Counted from the stretch's first letter, positions 43,775-55,336 are shown. The stretch: DNA of 64,000 bases from Anaspis maculata (GCA_949128115.1 OX421962.1:98982836-99046835); one strand, 5' to 3'. Notes: generated from the letters alone by a model not told the origin. Made by a program: numbers and translations.

Positions 43775-44020
43775 TGCGATGTTATTTCCCTGCTATGTTT
43801 TACCGTGCGATGTTTTTTTTGGCTATATTTTTTCCGCTATGTTTTCTCCTGCGATGTTTATTCCATGCTATGTTCTTTCCGGTCGATGTTTCTTCCGTGC
43901 GATGTTTCTTCCATGCGATGTTTTCTCCATACGATGTTATTTCCATGCGATGTTTTTTCCTGCTATGTTTTTTCCGCTATGTTTTTTCCTGCGATGTTTT
44001 CTCCTGCGATGTTTATTCCG
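43775..44020. repeat. Inverted copy of the 15-bp minisatellite
   Basis: Units TGCTATGTTTTTTCC, TGCGATGTTTATTCC and TGCGATGTTTTCTCC, the reverse complement of the left array. About 15 units. Plus-strand frames (for example 43714-44070) are repeat translations. Confidence 0.88.
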
Positions 44021-44040
44021 GTTACCGGAGCATCCGTCGG

Positions 44041-46750
44041 AGGTCCGGTGGCCTGGTAGGGGCAGCATAAATGGAAACGTCAGGATTTCATCAACGCACG
44101 TCAGCCACAGGGAAGTCCTTTTCCATTTCTTTTTCTACTTGCAAGAAATCTAGAGGTTTGATTGTTATATTGCGGTGACCTTATCCCCCGTCTTCACTTG
44201 GGAGAGTCTCCAACTCTTTCCAGTTTAGTTTGTAAGCGGCCCTGTGCCAGTATTATTTGTGTTTTGAAACGAGAAGCTCCACTTCTCGTATCTTGTACCT
44301 GGTTCAGCGGGTGTTATTGTGTTCCCAGTTTAGTAATTTTCTGTGTGAAAATTACACGATTTGTACAATGCCCTTGTTCTCGTTCACTTGTATGTTCTCT
44401 CCGCACAGTATTTTAGTTCAAATGCGGTTGTTGCACTCCTCCGGTCCGCATGGGTCAAAACGTTCGAGTTTGATCCCGCAATAAACTGATTTTTGACAGT
44501 TCAACTGACAGCTCAACAAAAAAAAAGCTTTGAACCTAGCGGTGGTAAGTACAGCAGATTGCAGTGGTCGTGCGTTGCCGTCTTCCAACCCCATATCCTT
44601 CGCACCCCTTCCGCTTTGAAGTATAGGGTTCGAGTGGTTCTTGGCCAACACTCAGTCGCTGAAGCTGAATGCCGAAGTTTAATTTGAGCACGTGCTCAAG
44701 CAAGAACGAATTCACAATACATTTATGCCTCTGCTCGCGATTATTTCGAATCTGAAACACAATTATTTCGGGTGCCAAAAACTCGGAACATACCTCATTG
44801 CGGAGTGGGTGGCCCTGCGGTGTCCGCAATAATTCAATTCCTCGTTCTTCCCGATCCCGCGCGAGCAGCCCAATAATGAAAAGCACGCGGCAAATTTCGG
44901 CACAAAACTTTGAAGCCCCACTCGTAATTGCCAATAAATATTTAACAGCAAACTCGGTCCGAAGTATTAAAATAACGAAAAAGGCCACCACCGACGCCGA
45001 CGGAGCCGCCGCCACCACCACCACGTGCTCATATATAAAACTGGCAAAGGGTGGAATATTTATCGGGGCTTGTTGCTCCCAATTTGGTTTTGGACGCGCA
45101 CAGCGCTCACAGGTTCCAGGAAGATATACGAATAATTGAATCCGAACTACAAATAGCGATTCAAATGCAAATCAACGACGGGGTCGGACTGTTTACCGCC
45201 CCGGAATTAACAGGAAAACGTACCTATATAATAATATGTACTCGTATATCTGTGTGCGTTATATACGCGGCATGATATGTTATTTCTGTGGCCCTTACAT
45301 GCGGGCGCAAGCTTATTTTGAGCTTACTTTTTGTGTGTGTACACACCAAAATGCTTATTTCCGGTGGAGTTTTAATTACATCCCTCAGGTGGGATTTCCC
45401 TGACGAATCTTTACATAAACACACAGACGGGGTGAAATATATGCGCGCATTGCAAATTTGCGGAATTACTCTTTCACATTGGCATTCAAATGGTTTTTGC
45501 GGCTGGCGCGCGGTTTTCCCTAAAGTATTGCATTCGTGCTCGTCACCCTCTACTTTTTTTCCGAGATGTGACGGGTGGCAAAATATTACTTCCCTGAACA
45601 ATTACTCCAGGATAATTGGAAAAGATATCTATTTTTGCTCCAGTAAATGATCAATTAGAATATTGTAACAGTTTTACGTTTAGAGCAATACCTATCTGGC
45701 GTTTTCCTACCTACAAATACCTAAGTCCGGTGCGCAATAGCATATCCGCTGTATTTCCTCTGCAACATGCAATATGGCGAATTTTTTTTGCCTATTTCGG
45801 TTATAATATGACTACTTCGTAACACTGTTTTTGCGAAAAACAGTGTCACAAAATAGTACTTTTTTTATTTCGCGTTCATACGAAAGTCATTACGATACGC
45901 AAATGACGTCATTCGCGTATCGTAAGACGCTCCATTTATCCATGCTCCATTTCGATACGCATTTTTCATCAGCGAGCGTAACGTCAACATGACAGCACTC
46001 ACTGACCGAAAAGACAGCTTAGGTGACATCACTTCGCAGAAGAGGTTTATTTCAGACAAATCCGGCTCATTTGTGATGATGAACTGTGCAATTCCCAACA
46101 ATTTTGTTAGCAGAGGCACATATTTAACATTTTTTTATTAAAAAAGAAGCATGGAATAGTTGCAAAATAGAGAAAATTGTATACATATAACACATACGTT
46201 TCATAAGACCTATTGTCACACTCGTCAATTGAATCGCTTGTCGCTTGTGACAATACGATGTCTTATAAAACTTGTATTATAATAAATACTATTTTGCAAC
46301 TGACACCAGAGCACTTCGTGCCACTGTTTTGGCTGTCATCAATGACATAAGCACAGTTCAAAATAATGTCAGTTTGTACATTTTCTTATTTGTATCAAGA
46401 GAATCAAGCCGAAATAGACCAAGTAGTGTGAAAAACATGTGTTACAATTCTTTTTTGTAGCACTCCTACATTGCTTAACTCGCCGCCTCGCGACTCGTTG
46501 AGTAAACATAAGTCGTATTACAAAAATCGTCATTGTAACACTATAGTTTATACTAATTGTGTATAATCGTTTCATAGATACATAACGCGCAAAAAGATAT
46601 AATATAATCGCAAGAATATAAGTTTTGCAGTTTATGTACTTATCTAGCTTGACATTTGTCATAGTAGTGTCAAAATCTACAAGAAATTCGAGTGTTCTCT
46701 AAAGTTAAGTTTAATAATTACGAGAAACGTTGTTCGACACACGAGCGCTG
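44041..46750. other. Unassigned
   Basis: 44050-44520 has T-rich sequence ending CGCAATAAACTGATTTTTG, possibly a retroelement 3' end without identifiable protein. 44530-45600 is mixed, probably unique sequence; a 162-codon frame (44536-45024, -) lacks motifs and overlaps a GCC/ACC-rich patch. 45820-46350 holds a short hairpin (AACACTGTTTTTGCGAAAAACAGTGT at 45821-45846) and an ACTATTTTG pair in inverse orientation, perhaps an old element. Confidence 0.3.
45821..45846. repeat. Perfect short hairpin
   Basis: ACACTGTTTTT and AAAAACAGTGT separated by GCG, an 11-bp stem. The weak inverted match about 480 bp away (AAATAGT blocks) hints that it is a transposon subterminal hairpin. Confidence 0.55.
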
Positions 46751-47356
46751 CACTGAGAGAAAAGTTTCATTTATAGGTAATAAATACTTGTTTCGTACCA
46801 ATTTAATAACAAATACTATAACAAAGTATATGTCACCATATGTCGTTTACATCGAATAATTATTTCAAAATCACTTATTCATTATAACCAAGGGGCTTAT
46901 TATGCCAGTTGTTCATAAGAGTTCATAAGATTCAATGAATAGGTATATTATTCCGTATCAAATATTAGTCAAACTTTCCCACAAAATGATTTACTACATC
47001 CAAATTGCACATTTTGTTTGTGATTGAGCCGCTTTGATCACTATAAACAAATACATATTGGCGGACAATCACCTGTTCTTAACCAACAATATACCTGTGT
47101 TCACTTCACTTTAGCACTATTTATTCCCCAATAATAACTGTGCATCATTCATAAACAATCGCTAAGTCACCCTCAATGAATTTAATCACTAGAGTATCTT
47201 CGGATATTATTATTTATTACATTGCCAATGTAATGCGTTGGTGGGGTGAGAGATTTCCACCCGGCGCCATTATTCGTGCATGGTGTCATTTGTGTCGTAT
47301 CATCCCATGTCATTCATTGTCCAGTATCTCGTTGAAGAAAAGCAAATTTATTTATA

Positions 47357-48039
47357 CAGGATGACTCAAAAATGTCGGACCATCTTGAAAGTGCGTAATG
47401 TAGAGGTGTAGTAGAGTGCTGAAAAGTTGTTGGAAAGATTCTAATGTCTTCCAGTTTTAATGTTGTGGAGGAACAAAAGTTGGTTCTTCGATCGCTTCTA
47501 TTTTCGTTGTTTCAAAAGATTTTGGTGAACTGTTTATGGAAAAACAATGAGTGCCAGAGATCAACCTCTAAATCTGTGATGAATTTCTCTTTTGTATAAA
47601 GGGTGAGTCATGAATCTTGAAAATTATTTTTTCCCAAAAGTGCCTGCAAACAGTTTCATATCCTATGTAGAGCACAATATAACACAATTCAATTTTATAA
47701 AATTCTTTGCTTCTGGTTTCTTAGGGAAACTGAATTTTTGTAGTTTATGACTCAACCTGTATAGAAAACAGAATAGTTTATGACTCAACCTGTATAGAAA
47801 ACAGAAATTTAATACAGATTCAGAGGTTGATTTCTCGAATCCATTATTTCACTATATGTAATGGAATCTTTGCTAAAATCTTTTGAAACAACGAAAATAG
47901 AAGAAATCGAGAAATCAAATTTTGTACCTCCATAACTTCAAAATTAAAAAGCCTAGAATCTTTGAAACAACTCCCCAGTACTGTACTATACCTGCATATC
48001 ATGCACCTTCAAGGTGGTCCGACACTTTGAATCACCCTG
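47357..48039. mobile_element. Nested MITE with about 260-bp inverted arms, CAGG ends, TA target
   Basis: The left arm CAGGATGACTCAAAAATGTC with GGACCATCTTGAAAGTGC pairs with the right arm, in reverse complement CAGGGTGATTCAAAGTGTC with GGACCACCTTGAAGGTGC. Pairing continues through TTTTCGTTGTTTCAAAAGAT and AGAGATCAACCTCTAAATCTG. TA is on both sides. It interrupts the CACTGAGAG element. Confidence 0.8.
47741..47806. repeat. 33-bp perfect tandem duplication
   Basis: Two identical copies beginning TAGTTTATGACTCAACCTG at 47741 and 47774, within the right arm of the nested MITE. Identity of the copies indicates a recent event. Confidence 0.85.
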
Positions 48040-48434
48040 TATTCATTAAACGAATTGCTAGCTATTGATAATGGATTTATTATGTTTTATGATGATTTGG
48101 CAGAATCATCTATAGCCAGCAATAATGCATAAAATTACCTATAAAAACTAATTTAGATCATATTATTCATAGCTAATATTCTATCGTTACCACTCAATAA
48201 TCGAATTGCTTATTATTATTCACGTTTCTTATTGATAATACATTATCAAACTGATGTTTTGTAATTATAACAAAATATTAAATAACAGAAAACAAGGTAT
48301 TTCAACGCTATCAAAACAATCCGCTTGGTGGATGCAAATAAATATTTATTAAGCCGTATTTAAATAAGGCATTTGTTACCAATAAACGAGTCTGTGTTTT
48401 CCATAATAAATATTCGAAATCTTTTCTCTCAGTG

Positions 48435-48689
48435 TGTGCTTTTCCAGGCCCTCAGCCTCTTTTGCAGCATTCGACTACGCCTTATGATGGCAAACAAGGC
48501 TTCGGGCCTGGAAACACGCTCTTGTATCGAAAACTACTATAGCGTATTTGAGTGTTGCGCTTAATAACACCAAATGATATTACGCTACTGTTGAACTACT
48601 GTAGTGCTTAGCACTGAGTCTTGTTTACTATCAAACCTTTCAGATGAATTGTTCATATTTTACTGCGATTACTGATCAAGTCAGTATGC
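48435..48689. other. Spacer before Gypsy relic C
   Basis: No feature recognised. Confidence 0.3.
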
Positions 48690-49860
48690 CTTGGCCTGGT
48701 TGAGTACTCTGAAGTGGCCCTAAAGATCCTCTCGCAAGACAGAGTTTACGCCTGCAAGAAATCGATATACATTCATCTATCCTGCTGGTAAATTAAACGT
48801 TGTTCCCGACAATATGCTATCCAGGCCAGTGCGTATTACAGCCGATGAAATAATGTGCAGCAATATAAATAATAGCTCCAAGCACTGCTCCAAATGTTAG
48901 AGGTTCCTTTCGAGGACACATGATATTCCACTCTTCGAAAACGTATGCCAGACGATTCGCTCAACTTTTCAAATTATCGAGTCCATGGACCAGAGTTGTC
49001 CAAAGTGCAACATCATCGTATAATACAGGGTTCTACTCAGGTGATGAGTGGAAATATGTCGCGATGAACAATATGAATATTTAGTTGGCTCAACACCATG
49101 ATCAAGTTACAGCAGATCAGGAAATGCAAACCAATGATAGATTGGTAAGCAATGAATTTTGGACCAAAATACAATCTTGTGTTTTGTGAGAATCGTGAAA
49201 TTTTGTAAGACTTACAAGCCCGAGCAAACAAAACCTGGTTGGGTCTGATGTTGATGATTACCCGAAAGGTACCTGACCGCCCATAGCATCAAGTTTCCGC
49301 TGATTTATTTGGTCATTTTGTAAGATTTTCACAAGGTCACAATTTTGTTTCAATAATTGTTGATTATTTCAGCAAGTTCTCGATTATGGTCTCTCTTTTA
49401 AAATCTACGGTAAATGCTGTGGGTATGTTGCGCAGTGGAAAAACATATTTTTGAAGTTTTGGCGTTCCAAATAGAGTCATAATTGATTAATGAGGTACAA
49501 TTTTGATCCAATAATTTTTGAAAGTTGATGTTCTCATAGGATGTTGATGATTTTCTTCACTGCACTCTACCATCCACAAGGAAATCCTACTGAAGGCACA
49601 AACCGAAATACTGGTGGTCTTGTGTTAATTCTTGGAAATTTAAGCAGCGGATACAACATCGAAAATGAAGGGGACCTTTATGATAACTTTTTCTCAATAA
49701 CGAATGATGAGAGATTATATAGCCCTTCAAAGTTGCAATCAGAAAATCTTTTCTATTGCATAGCTTTTGCTCTGTTCAACCGATTTCCTCAAATACGGAT
49801 CAAACTTAACTCAAAATCGGTCTTCAAACAATAATCACGCATGGTCTCAAACATCATCTC
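48690..49860 (+). pseudogene. Ty3/Gypsy pol relic C (RNase H end and integrase)
   Basis: The linker YPAGKLNVVPDNMLSRP marks the end of RNase H. Fragments of the zinc finger (SCPKCN near 48995) follow. The integrase core is readable in pieces: SADLFGHF with the first aspartate, HNFVSIIVDYFSKFS, FGVPNRVIID with the second, and ALYHPQGNPTEGTNRN with the third catalytic acidic residue (Glu). Then comes a C-terminal stretch to a stop at 49834. Multiple stops and frameshifts. No LTR or gag. Compared with relic A it is a different copy, with a different integrase sequence. Confidence 0.83.
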
Positions 49861-50563
49861 GAAATCTCCACTTTCAATGAGTCCAACAGTTTTTTCCCGG
49901 GAAACTTCTCGTTTTTGGAAAACTGGTGATTAACCAACTTAGAAATTCTAGAAAACCTTATTTAGCAAAGAAATAATCATAAGTTTTTTTTATGGATTTT
50001 GATTTCTAGACCTTTGAAAATGGTATTTTCGAGACGTAAGTATCCCAAAGTTCCGAACCCAAATATCTCTAAAACGAAGCCTCTGATCAAAGAGTAACTT
50101 TCCTTTATAAATTGAACGAAAATTTCAAAAGGTGATATGATTCTTGAAAATAATAAGGGGAGTGTAAAATAGGGTAAAAGGGGGGAGGGTACCCCCTATT
50201 ATCTTCGGCTATTAAAGTGTTTGAGAGAATGCGTTATCATCGTTCAATAGAGACTTGCTTCGGTAACCCTTGATCCAAATTTGAACACAATTGGTTGAAC
50301 GGTTCAGAAGTTATGAAAAAAAAAGGTTTTTCTAATTACAACTTTGAAGGGCTATATCTTCGTTATTGTTCGTTTTTGACCAGGTATTTTTAGGATATTC
50401 GATCTATTTTTTGATGCTCTATCGATTGCCAAAGTTTCCGCGATTGAGCATTGGACACCTTGTATAGTCGCAATGATATGTTGTTACATCAAAAATCAAT
50501 ATAAAACGTGGAATGAGAATAAAATATCTCGAATAATAATAATAATAATAATATATATATTGT
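49861..50563. other. Unassigned; simple (TAA)n/(TA)n at the right edge
   Basis: No gene. (AATAATAAT)n followed by (TA)n lies at about 50535-50560, directly beside the repeat array that follows. Confidence 0.35.
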
Positions 50564-50790
50564 AAGATTCTGGTCATGACGACCACTATGAGAATCCTGG
50601 TCACGGCACCAACTGTAAAATCCCTTAGTCACTGCACCTACTGTAAGGTTCTGGTCATTGCGGAACCTATTTTTATAACATCCTGCTTCACGGTAACCAT
50701 TTGTAACGTTCTGCGTCACGACAACTATTTTGTGATAAACCTCGTCACCGGCCCCAATTTTGTGACATCCCCTCCCTTCCCTACAATAAA
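50564..50790 (-). repeat. Array of about eight 28-30-bp PBS-like units
   Basis: On the minus strand the units look like TTACAGTTGGTGCCGTGAC followed by CAGGATTC or CAGAAC. On the plus strand they appear as TTCTGGTCAYGGCACC-type words at about 50570, 50596, 50624, 50650, 50684, 50711 and 50740. They become more degenerate toward 50775. One unit contains the exact 17-mer seen at 6318. Possible readings are part of an LTR (minus strand TGTAGGGAAGGGAGGGG at about 50787 has an LTR-start look) or multiplied primer-binding sites. Confidence 0.65.
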
Positions 50791-53629
50791 TTAATTAAGC
50801 TGTGATGCGTCTAATTACCCTAAGTCGTATTTCGTTGTGCCGTAGATTTTATTTTACCTTTACCTAAGTTATTTAACCCGATTACACCTACCTCAGCTTC
50901 ACGTCGTGCTAATACCTCAAGCCTACTCTAGTAGTAACCTCACGTTCTTTTTAAAGGGAATGAATTGAATAAATATTGAAAAATAAACAAAGTCATTTAA
51001 CCACACCTCAATTTTATTACAAATTAATCAATCATCGCCAACTTAATTAAATTCACCTTAATTATTCATTTTATAATTTCCTGACGTGCTGAGATTCAGC
51101 TAGCGTTCGGAATTGTTTTATTCAGTTTACATTCGGTTTCTGAAAGAAAAGTACATCCTAATTTCGAGTGCAATCCTACGACGAATTTGTTCAACCCTTG
51201 CGAATTAATTCCGTTCTCATTCTTCCTAATTTTCAGAATTATGGGTGAATCCATTTCCTAGTATACTTGAGTTTAATTCCCTGCCTAATTATTTTATCCT
51301 TTTTCCAGTTTTTGTTTCAACCCTTTCTCCCCTTTCTCCCATTCGCCCTGGTACGAGAAGAAATCTTTCCTGTTTAATTGTACTTAGAGAGAGATTGTTG
51401 TTCACTGAGTTTTGTCTTGATCTTTCGAATTTATAGCCATTATTTTAATTATTGATCAAATAATTTACATAGAATTTGAGTGTTGACATTCCATAGATTT
51501 TATATCCAGCTGGTGCTATAGTTCATAATTTAAGGACTTATCCAGCAGCTCTGTTTCACGCTAGTTTCAATACCATTACACAAATTTACAATACGGAATA
51601 CAAGTCATCGCAATGAGCCTCTAATTAATTAGCCTGCAAAATTTTGTGTCTCGTTCATTTCTTATCTTGGAGTGTTTCGAAACGACACTGAATTTTCTTA
51701 GCATTACTCAAGGGGTTTCTCTTTGGAAACTCGGCCTCATGCCTTTAAATTCTTTGTCGCGCGAAAGGGTTACATATCTTATTCTATGGGGAAAATAACG
51801 CGTAATCAAGATTTTGCCCAGATTTGATTTGCATAAATGCTGCTAGTGCTTGTCTCAGCTAATAGAGCCTACAAAATCATGCTCTGCCGGAAGCCAAATC
51901 TCTTAAAAGGGTTGCTGAGGTTTTCACCCTTTTTCTTGCGTCTGGAAGGTAGTTATCTGAAAACAAGGGGCCACATTTTAAAAGCTCAGAGCAATTACAA
52001 AGAATTTAAATCGGCTTGACGCTTATCATGGCTGTTCAAAAGATCAAACAAAACCTACCATCATTTTCTAAACCAAAACAATTACTTCAAACTTATTTAA
52101 ACAATAAGCATTTGATTACAATAGAAATCAGACTTGCCTTAATGTCTTCCTTTCACGTCACTGATATACTACAAATCTATCACAGTGTGTTTTAGCACTT
52201 TTCTTAATTTATTCTTCTTGAAAAATATTAGTTTTCTTCCAGCAAAATACACCCGTTGTGCTCGACTCTTACCACTCGAATCCCTCCCCCAGCGTCACTG
52301 TTCTTGGACCTATCTTATTTTCCCACACCCCGTCTCCCGTCACAACCCTCTCCGGCCTACAAACGTCGATGCCTGCATGCTTTCTTGCATCCGGTGTCAC
52401 TCCGACGCTGGCCGGCAAAAATCGATATATTTCGCATTCCTCAACCAAATTCCTTTCCTTTCCTTTACCGCCCGTAATGCTAATTTTATTCCCAAATATT
52501 TCATTCCCCTTTATTTTATAATTCTAAGACGTTCCGCCACAATATATATATATCGATAATAATGACCGTTTTTATTGTTTTTTGGCGTAGCAACTCCACA
52601 AAAAGCAAAAGAAGAGGTAACATAATGGGTAGTCCTTACTCTAGAGAAGAGATGTCCACTTCAAGGCCATGGACGCGATTGCGCTGTTCGAACTTCGAAC
52701 TTGATCACGTGGTCAAGTAGGTAGTTTGAAACGAACTAATAGGGGACATTGAGGTGACTGTGAACACTGATAGTGTATCACAAGAAGTAATAAACGTGAA
52801 AACGAACATGATCGTCATAGGATATTTGGTCACAATTTTCAGAATGAATTTTTTAATGTTGGTGTTCTGCTGAAAGTTCGGTCATTTTTATAAAATAATC
52901 CATATTTGATTGCGTTAGCTTAGACACTGTTCCCCTACTTCCCCTGCTTTAGTTGAAGTACGTTTGGTTGTCTACATCTGAGTGTGGTTGTGTTGTACAA
53001 CAGCGAAGATTACTGTTGCATGTTGTGTTGCCTATTATTATGCTCCAAGCTTGATGAAAGTAAAATGAGTAGGTACCGAGGTGCATCTCATTAGATTGCG
53101 TTGTTATCGAGTGTTATAAAGGTCAATTGGAACACCAAAATTGCAATAGTGACTTTGTGAATATCTGGAATAGCGTTTGACTGATCTAAATTAAAATTTT
53201 GGAAAATATTCCTGAAACATTTCAGTTACCTACTTATATTTTTTTTCTTCGAATCAGCCAAAGTATGCCAAACAATTGAGGAATCGCATTTTATAGCATG
53301 TTTCATGGTGGCCTCCGAATCTTATACATATCAGATTTTGGAAAGAAGAAATTGCAAGCTATGAAATGTTAATGATCTCAAAAATTGATTTCTTTTTCAT
53401 TGTGTGTTCTACAATAACGAATGAAAAAGTAATGTTGAGGAATGAATTATAATTCGAATAATTTCAAGGGTGAGTCTTCATTCTTTGAGATTATTCAATT
53501 TTCAAGATTTGTCAGTTTTCGAGATTATTCAATTTTCAAGATTATTTAATCTCCAAGTTTATTCAATGTTCAGGACAACCTGACTTTTGGTATAAGGCGC
53601 GCTTAAGCAAGCCTTCATGACCTGGTATT
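50791..53629. other. Unassigned, C/T-rich in part
   Basis: 50800-52560 is pyrimidine-rich, low in CpG and free of recognisable coding sequence; it might be retroelement LTR/UTR sequence linked to the array on its left. 52560-53629 has no recognised features. Confidence 0.3.
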
Positions 53630-53745
53630 GATAAAAAATAAGTATGTATAAGCATTTGCTTGGATTTTTGAGGAGTTGCTAAGCAGACTTTCCTTAGCAA
53701 AGCCTATGAAATCCAAGCAAATGCTTATTTTTTTCTTTTATTAAT
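53630..53745. mobile_element. Small hairpin MITE
   Basis: Perfect 18-bp stem AAGCATTTGCTTGGATTT (53650-53667) and its inverse (53709-53726), with further pairing of TTGCTAAG and CTTAGCAA inside and A/T-rich ends outside. Confidence 0.65.
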
Positions 53746-53929
53746 ACTACCCAATAGACAGGTAATGCAATAAATAAATTAGATTTAGACCATATATCAA
53801 ATAGAACATGCCATAACATGATATATCAGAGTTCTTAAGCACCAAATTACAAAAGGCAGGGTTCAGTCACGAGTCACTTCTACCCAACCAGTGTCCAGTG
53901 GTCACTGGACACAATTTATTGGTCAGTGA

Positions 53930-55336
53930 TTCAGGGCGGGATTGTCGACGGAGACTGCGACCATAGAATTGGTGACTTTTGTCCATGAGGGGTTGGATAG
54001 AGGTCGGTGCGTGGCTGGATTGTTCTTCGATTTAAGCATAGCCTTCGACACGATTAGCAAGGAGTTTGTCAGAGAAAAACTGCTGAGACTGGGCATTCGA
54101 GGAAACGTACTGAACCTCATCATGAGCTATTTGAACGATCGCAAAATCACGGTAAAAATAAAAAACATCATGTCGCATCTCTTTCATATAGACATAGGCA
54201 CGCCTCAGGGTGGAGTATTGGGCCCCTTACTTTTCCTGTTGTTCATTAACGATCTGCCGCACTTTCTGACGAGGGGTAAAGTTTTAATGTACGCTGACGA
54301 CACAACTGTCCTACTGTCAGCCGGTGACATGGGTGAACTATCGGAGCAGATCAGGGGAACTTTGAAAGAGTTCCACAACTGGTGTTTCAAGAATAGGCTC
54401 ATAGTAAACCACGACAAGACTGTACTTGTGAATTTCACCCACAAAATTAACAAAACACCGGTAAATTTAAATTTCAACTTTGGAGAGCATATTTTGAAAA
54501 ACAGTTTTTCCGCTAAATTTTTGGGCGTTCTGGTGGACAGTCACTTGGGCTGGGATTGTCACATCGATGGCGTCTGTAAGAGGGTCTCACAATCAAATTT
54601 CGCTATCGCAGTGTTGAAAGACCAAATTGAGACTGCCGGCCTGATCAGCGTTTATTACTCACTGGTATACTCGTTCCTATCTTACAATATCCTGGCGTGG
54701 GGTCAGGCTGTGGACGCTCACCGTGTGTTTGTGATACAAAAGCGGGTTATTCGCAACATGTTTGGCCTTACGCCTTTGCAGTCATGCAGAACGGTTTTCA
54801 AAGAGAGAGAACTACTCACCCTTCCGGGGATATATCTGTTCAAGTTGTTGCAGTTCATTCATGCGAAGCGAGCGGGGCTGCGCGCACATGCGGACGACCA
54901 CGACTATTTCACGAGGAACAGGAAAAATCTGAAAATTCCAAAGCACGCGACAGCCTTGTTCAAAAGGTCCCCGATATGTGCCGGCAGCTCCCTCTATAAC
55001 ATTTTACCATTGGATGTAAAGGATTCAAAGTTTTTCAGGAGCTCCCTTAAAAAATTTCTCATCGAAGGCTGTTTCTACAGTATTGACGAATATGAGACCC
55101 GGTGTTTGAGAGCGGCTGTGTAGGTCTTTGTTGATTCTGTGCCTATTCATTGTTGTTTTATCTTTATCATTTGTCTGTTTGTAAAATTTGTGTGTGTGTG
55201 TGTCTAAAATCAGTTGTACAATCTACATTCATACTTACTTGTTAAATTATTATTATTCTCAAAAATGACATTTCCAAAACATGTATATGTAAAACGGAAG
55301 CAATAAACAGTATAGTATAGTATAGTATAGTATAGT
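53930..55336 (+). mobile_element. 5'-truncated LINE (Jockey/CR1-like) with (TATAG)n tail
   Basis: It begins in the middle of the RT domain: FRAG followed by LSTETA, the conserved F-R-x-G-x-S-T-E-T-A motif, directly after a stop in flanking DNA. It continues through an intact RT C-terminus, a short T-rich 3' UTR with CAATAAAC, and five TATAG units (55311-55335). 5' truncation plus a short tandem 3' tail is the signature of target-primed insertion. No RNase H follows the RT, which argues against the I clade. No TSD identified. Confidence 0.88.
53942..55123 (+). CDS. LINE reverse transcriptase, C-terminal 393 aa, frame intact
   Basis: Makes cDNA from LINE RNA at a nicked chromosomal target; here only the C-terminal part remains. 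Palm motifs are in order: FFDLSIAFD (Asp30, residues 28-36), GTPQGGVLGP (86-95) and YADD (117-120, bases 54290-54301), so the catalytic aspartates are kept. Then FLGVLVDSHLGWDCHI (thumb), AWGQAVDAH, and a C-terminal GCFYSIDEY. The endonuclease, ORF1 and the N-terminal RT blocks are absent. The first codon is TTG, not ATG: this is an open remnant, not a translated gene with its own start. An unbroken frame of this length suggests a fairly young insertion. It cannot mobilise itself. Confidence 0.87.
   Translation: MSTETATIELVTFVHEGLDRGRCVAGLFFDLSIAFDTISKEFVREKLLRLGIRGNVLNLIMSYLNDRKITVKIKNIMSHLFHIDIGTPQGGVLGPLLFLLFINDLPHFLTRGKVLMYADDTTVLLSAGDMGELSEQIRGTLKEFHNWCFKNRLIVNHDKTVLVNFTHKINKTPVNLNFNFGEHILKNSFSAKFLGVLVDSHLGWDCHIDGVCKRVSQSNFAIAVLKDQIETAGLISVYYSLVYSFLSYNILAWGQAVDAHRVFVIQKRVIRNMFGLTPLQSCRTVFKERELLTLPGIYLFKLLQFIHAKRAGLRAHADDHDYFTRNRKNLKIPKHATALFKRSPICAGSSLYNILPLDVKDSKFFRSSLKKFLIEGCFYSIDEYETRCLRAAV

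Larger units (their letters stand above)
39545..44040. mobile_element. 4.5-kb composite with inverted minisatellite ends and an internal satellite
   Basis: The left end has an array of GGAAAAAACATAGCA-type units (39545-39800). The right end has the same array in inverse orientation (about 43775-44020). The outer flanks also match in inverse orientation: GAGCATCCGGATCTAGG against CCGGTTACCGGAGCATCC. An inner mark, ACAATTCTTCGC at 39811, recurs inverted at about 43425-43440 as GCGAAGAATTGTCC. Between them are 3.6 kb of complex satellite. No transposase. The symmetrical layout suggests a fold-back or other non-autonomous mobile element, or an inverted duplication of a minisatellite locus. Confidence 0.68.
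46751..48434. mobile_element. TIR element with CACTGAGAGAAAAG ends
   Basis: The left CACTGAGAGAAAAGTTTC and the right, in reverse complement CACTGAGAGAAAAGATTTC, are followed by similar AT-rich subterminal sequence (TTTATTGGTAACAAAT / AATTTAATAACAAATAC). The interior is AT-rich without a transposase and contains a nested inverted-repeat element (47357-48039). No clear TSD. Confidence 0.6.

Noticed and set aside
43714..44153. Three overlapping plus-strand frames of 106-131 codons
   Set aside because: Same minisatellite in inverse orientation; frames are open only because the unit lacks stops.
44536..45024. 162-codon minus-strand frame
   Set aside because: No motif; its N-terminus (VVVAAAPSAS) comes from a GCC/ACC-rich patch; not supported by splice or start context.
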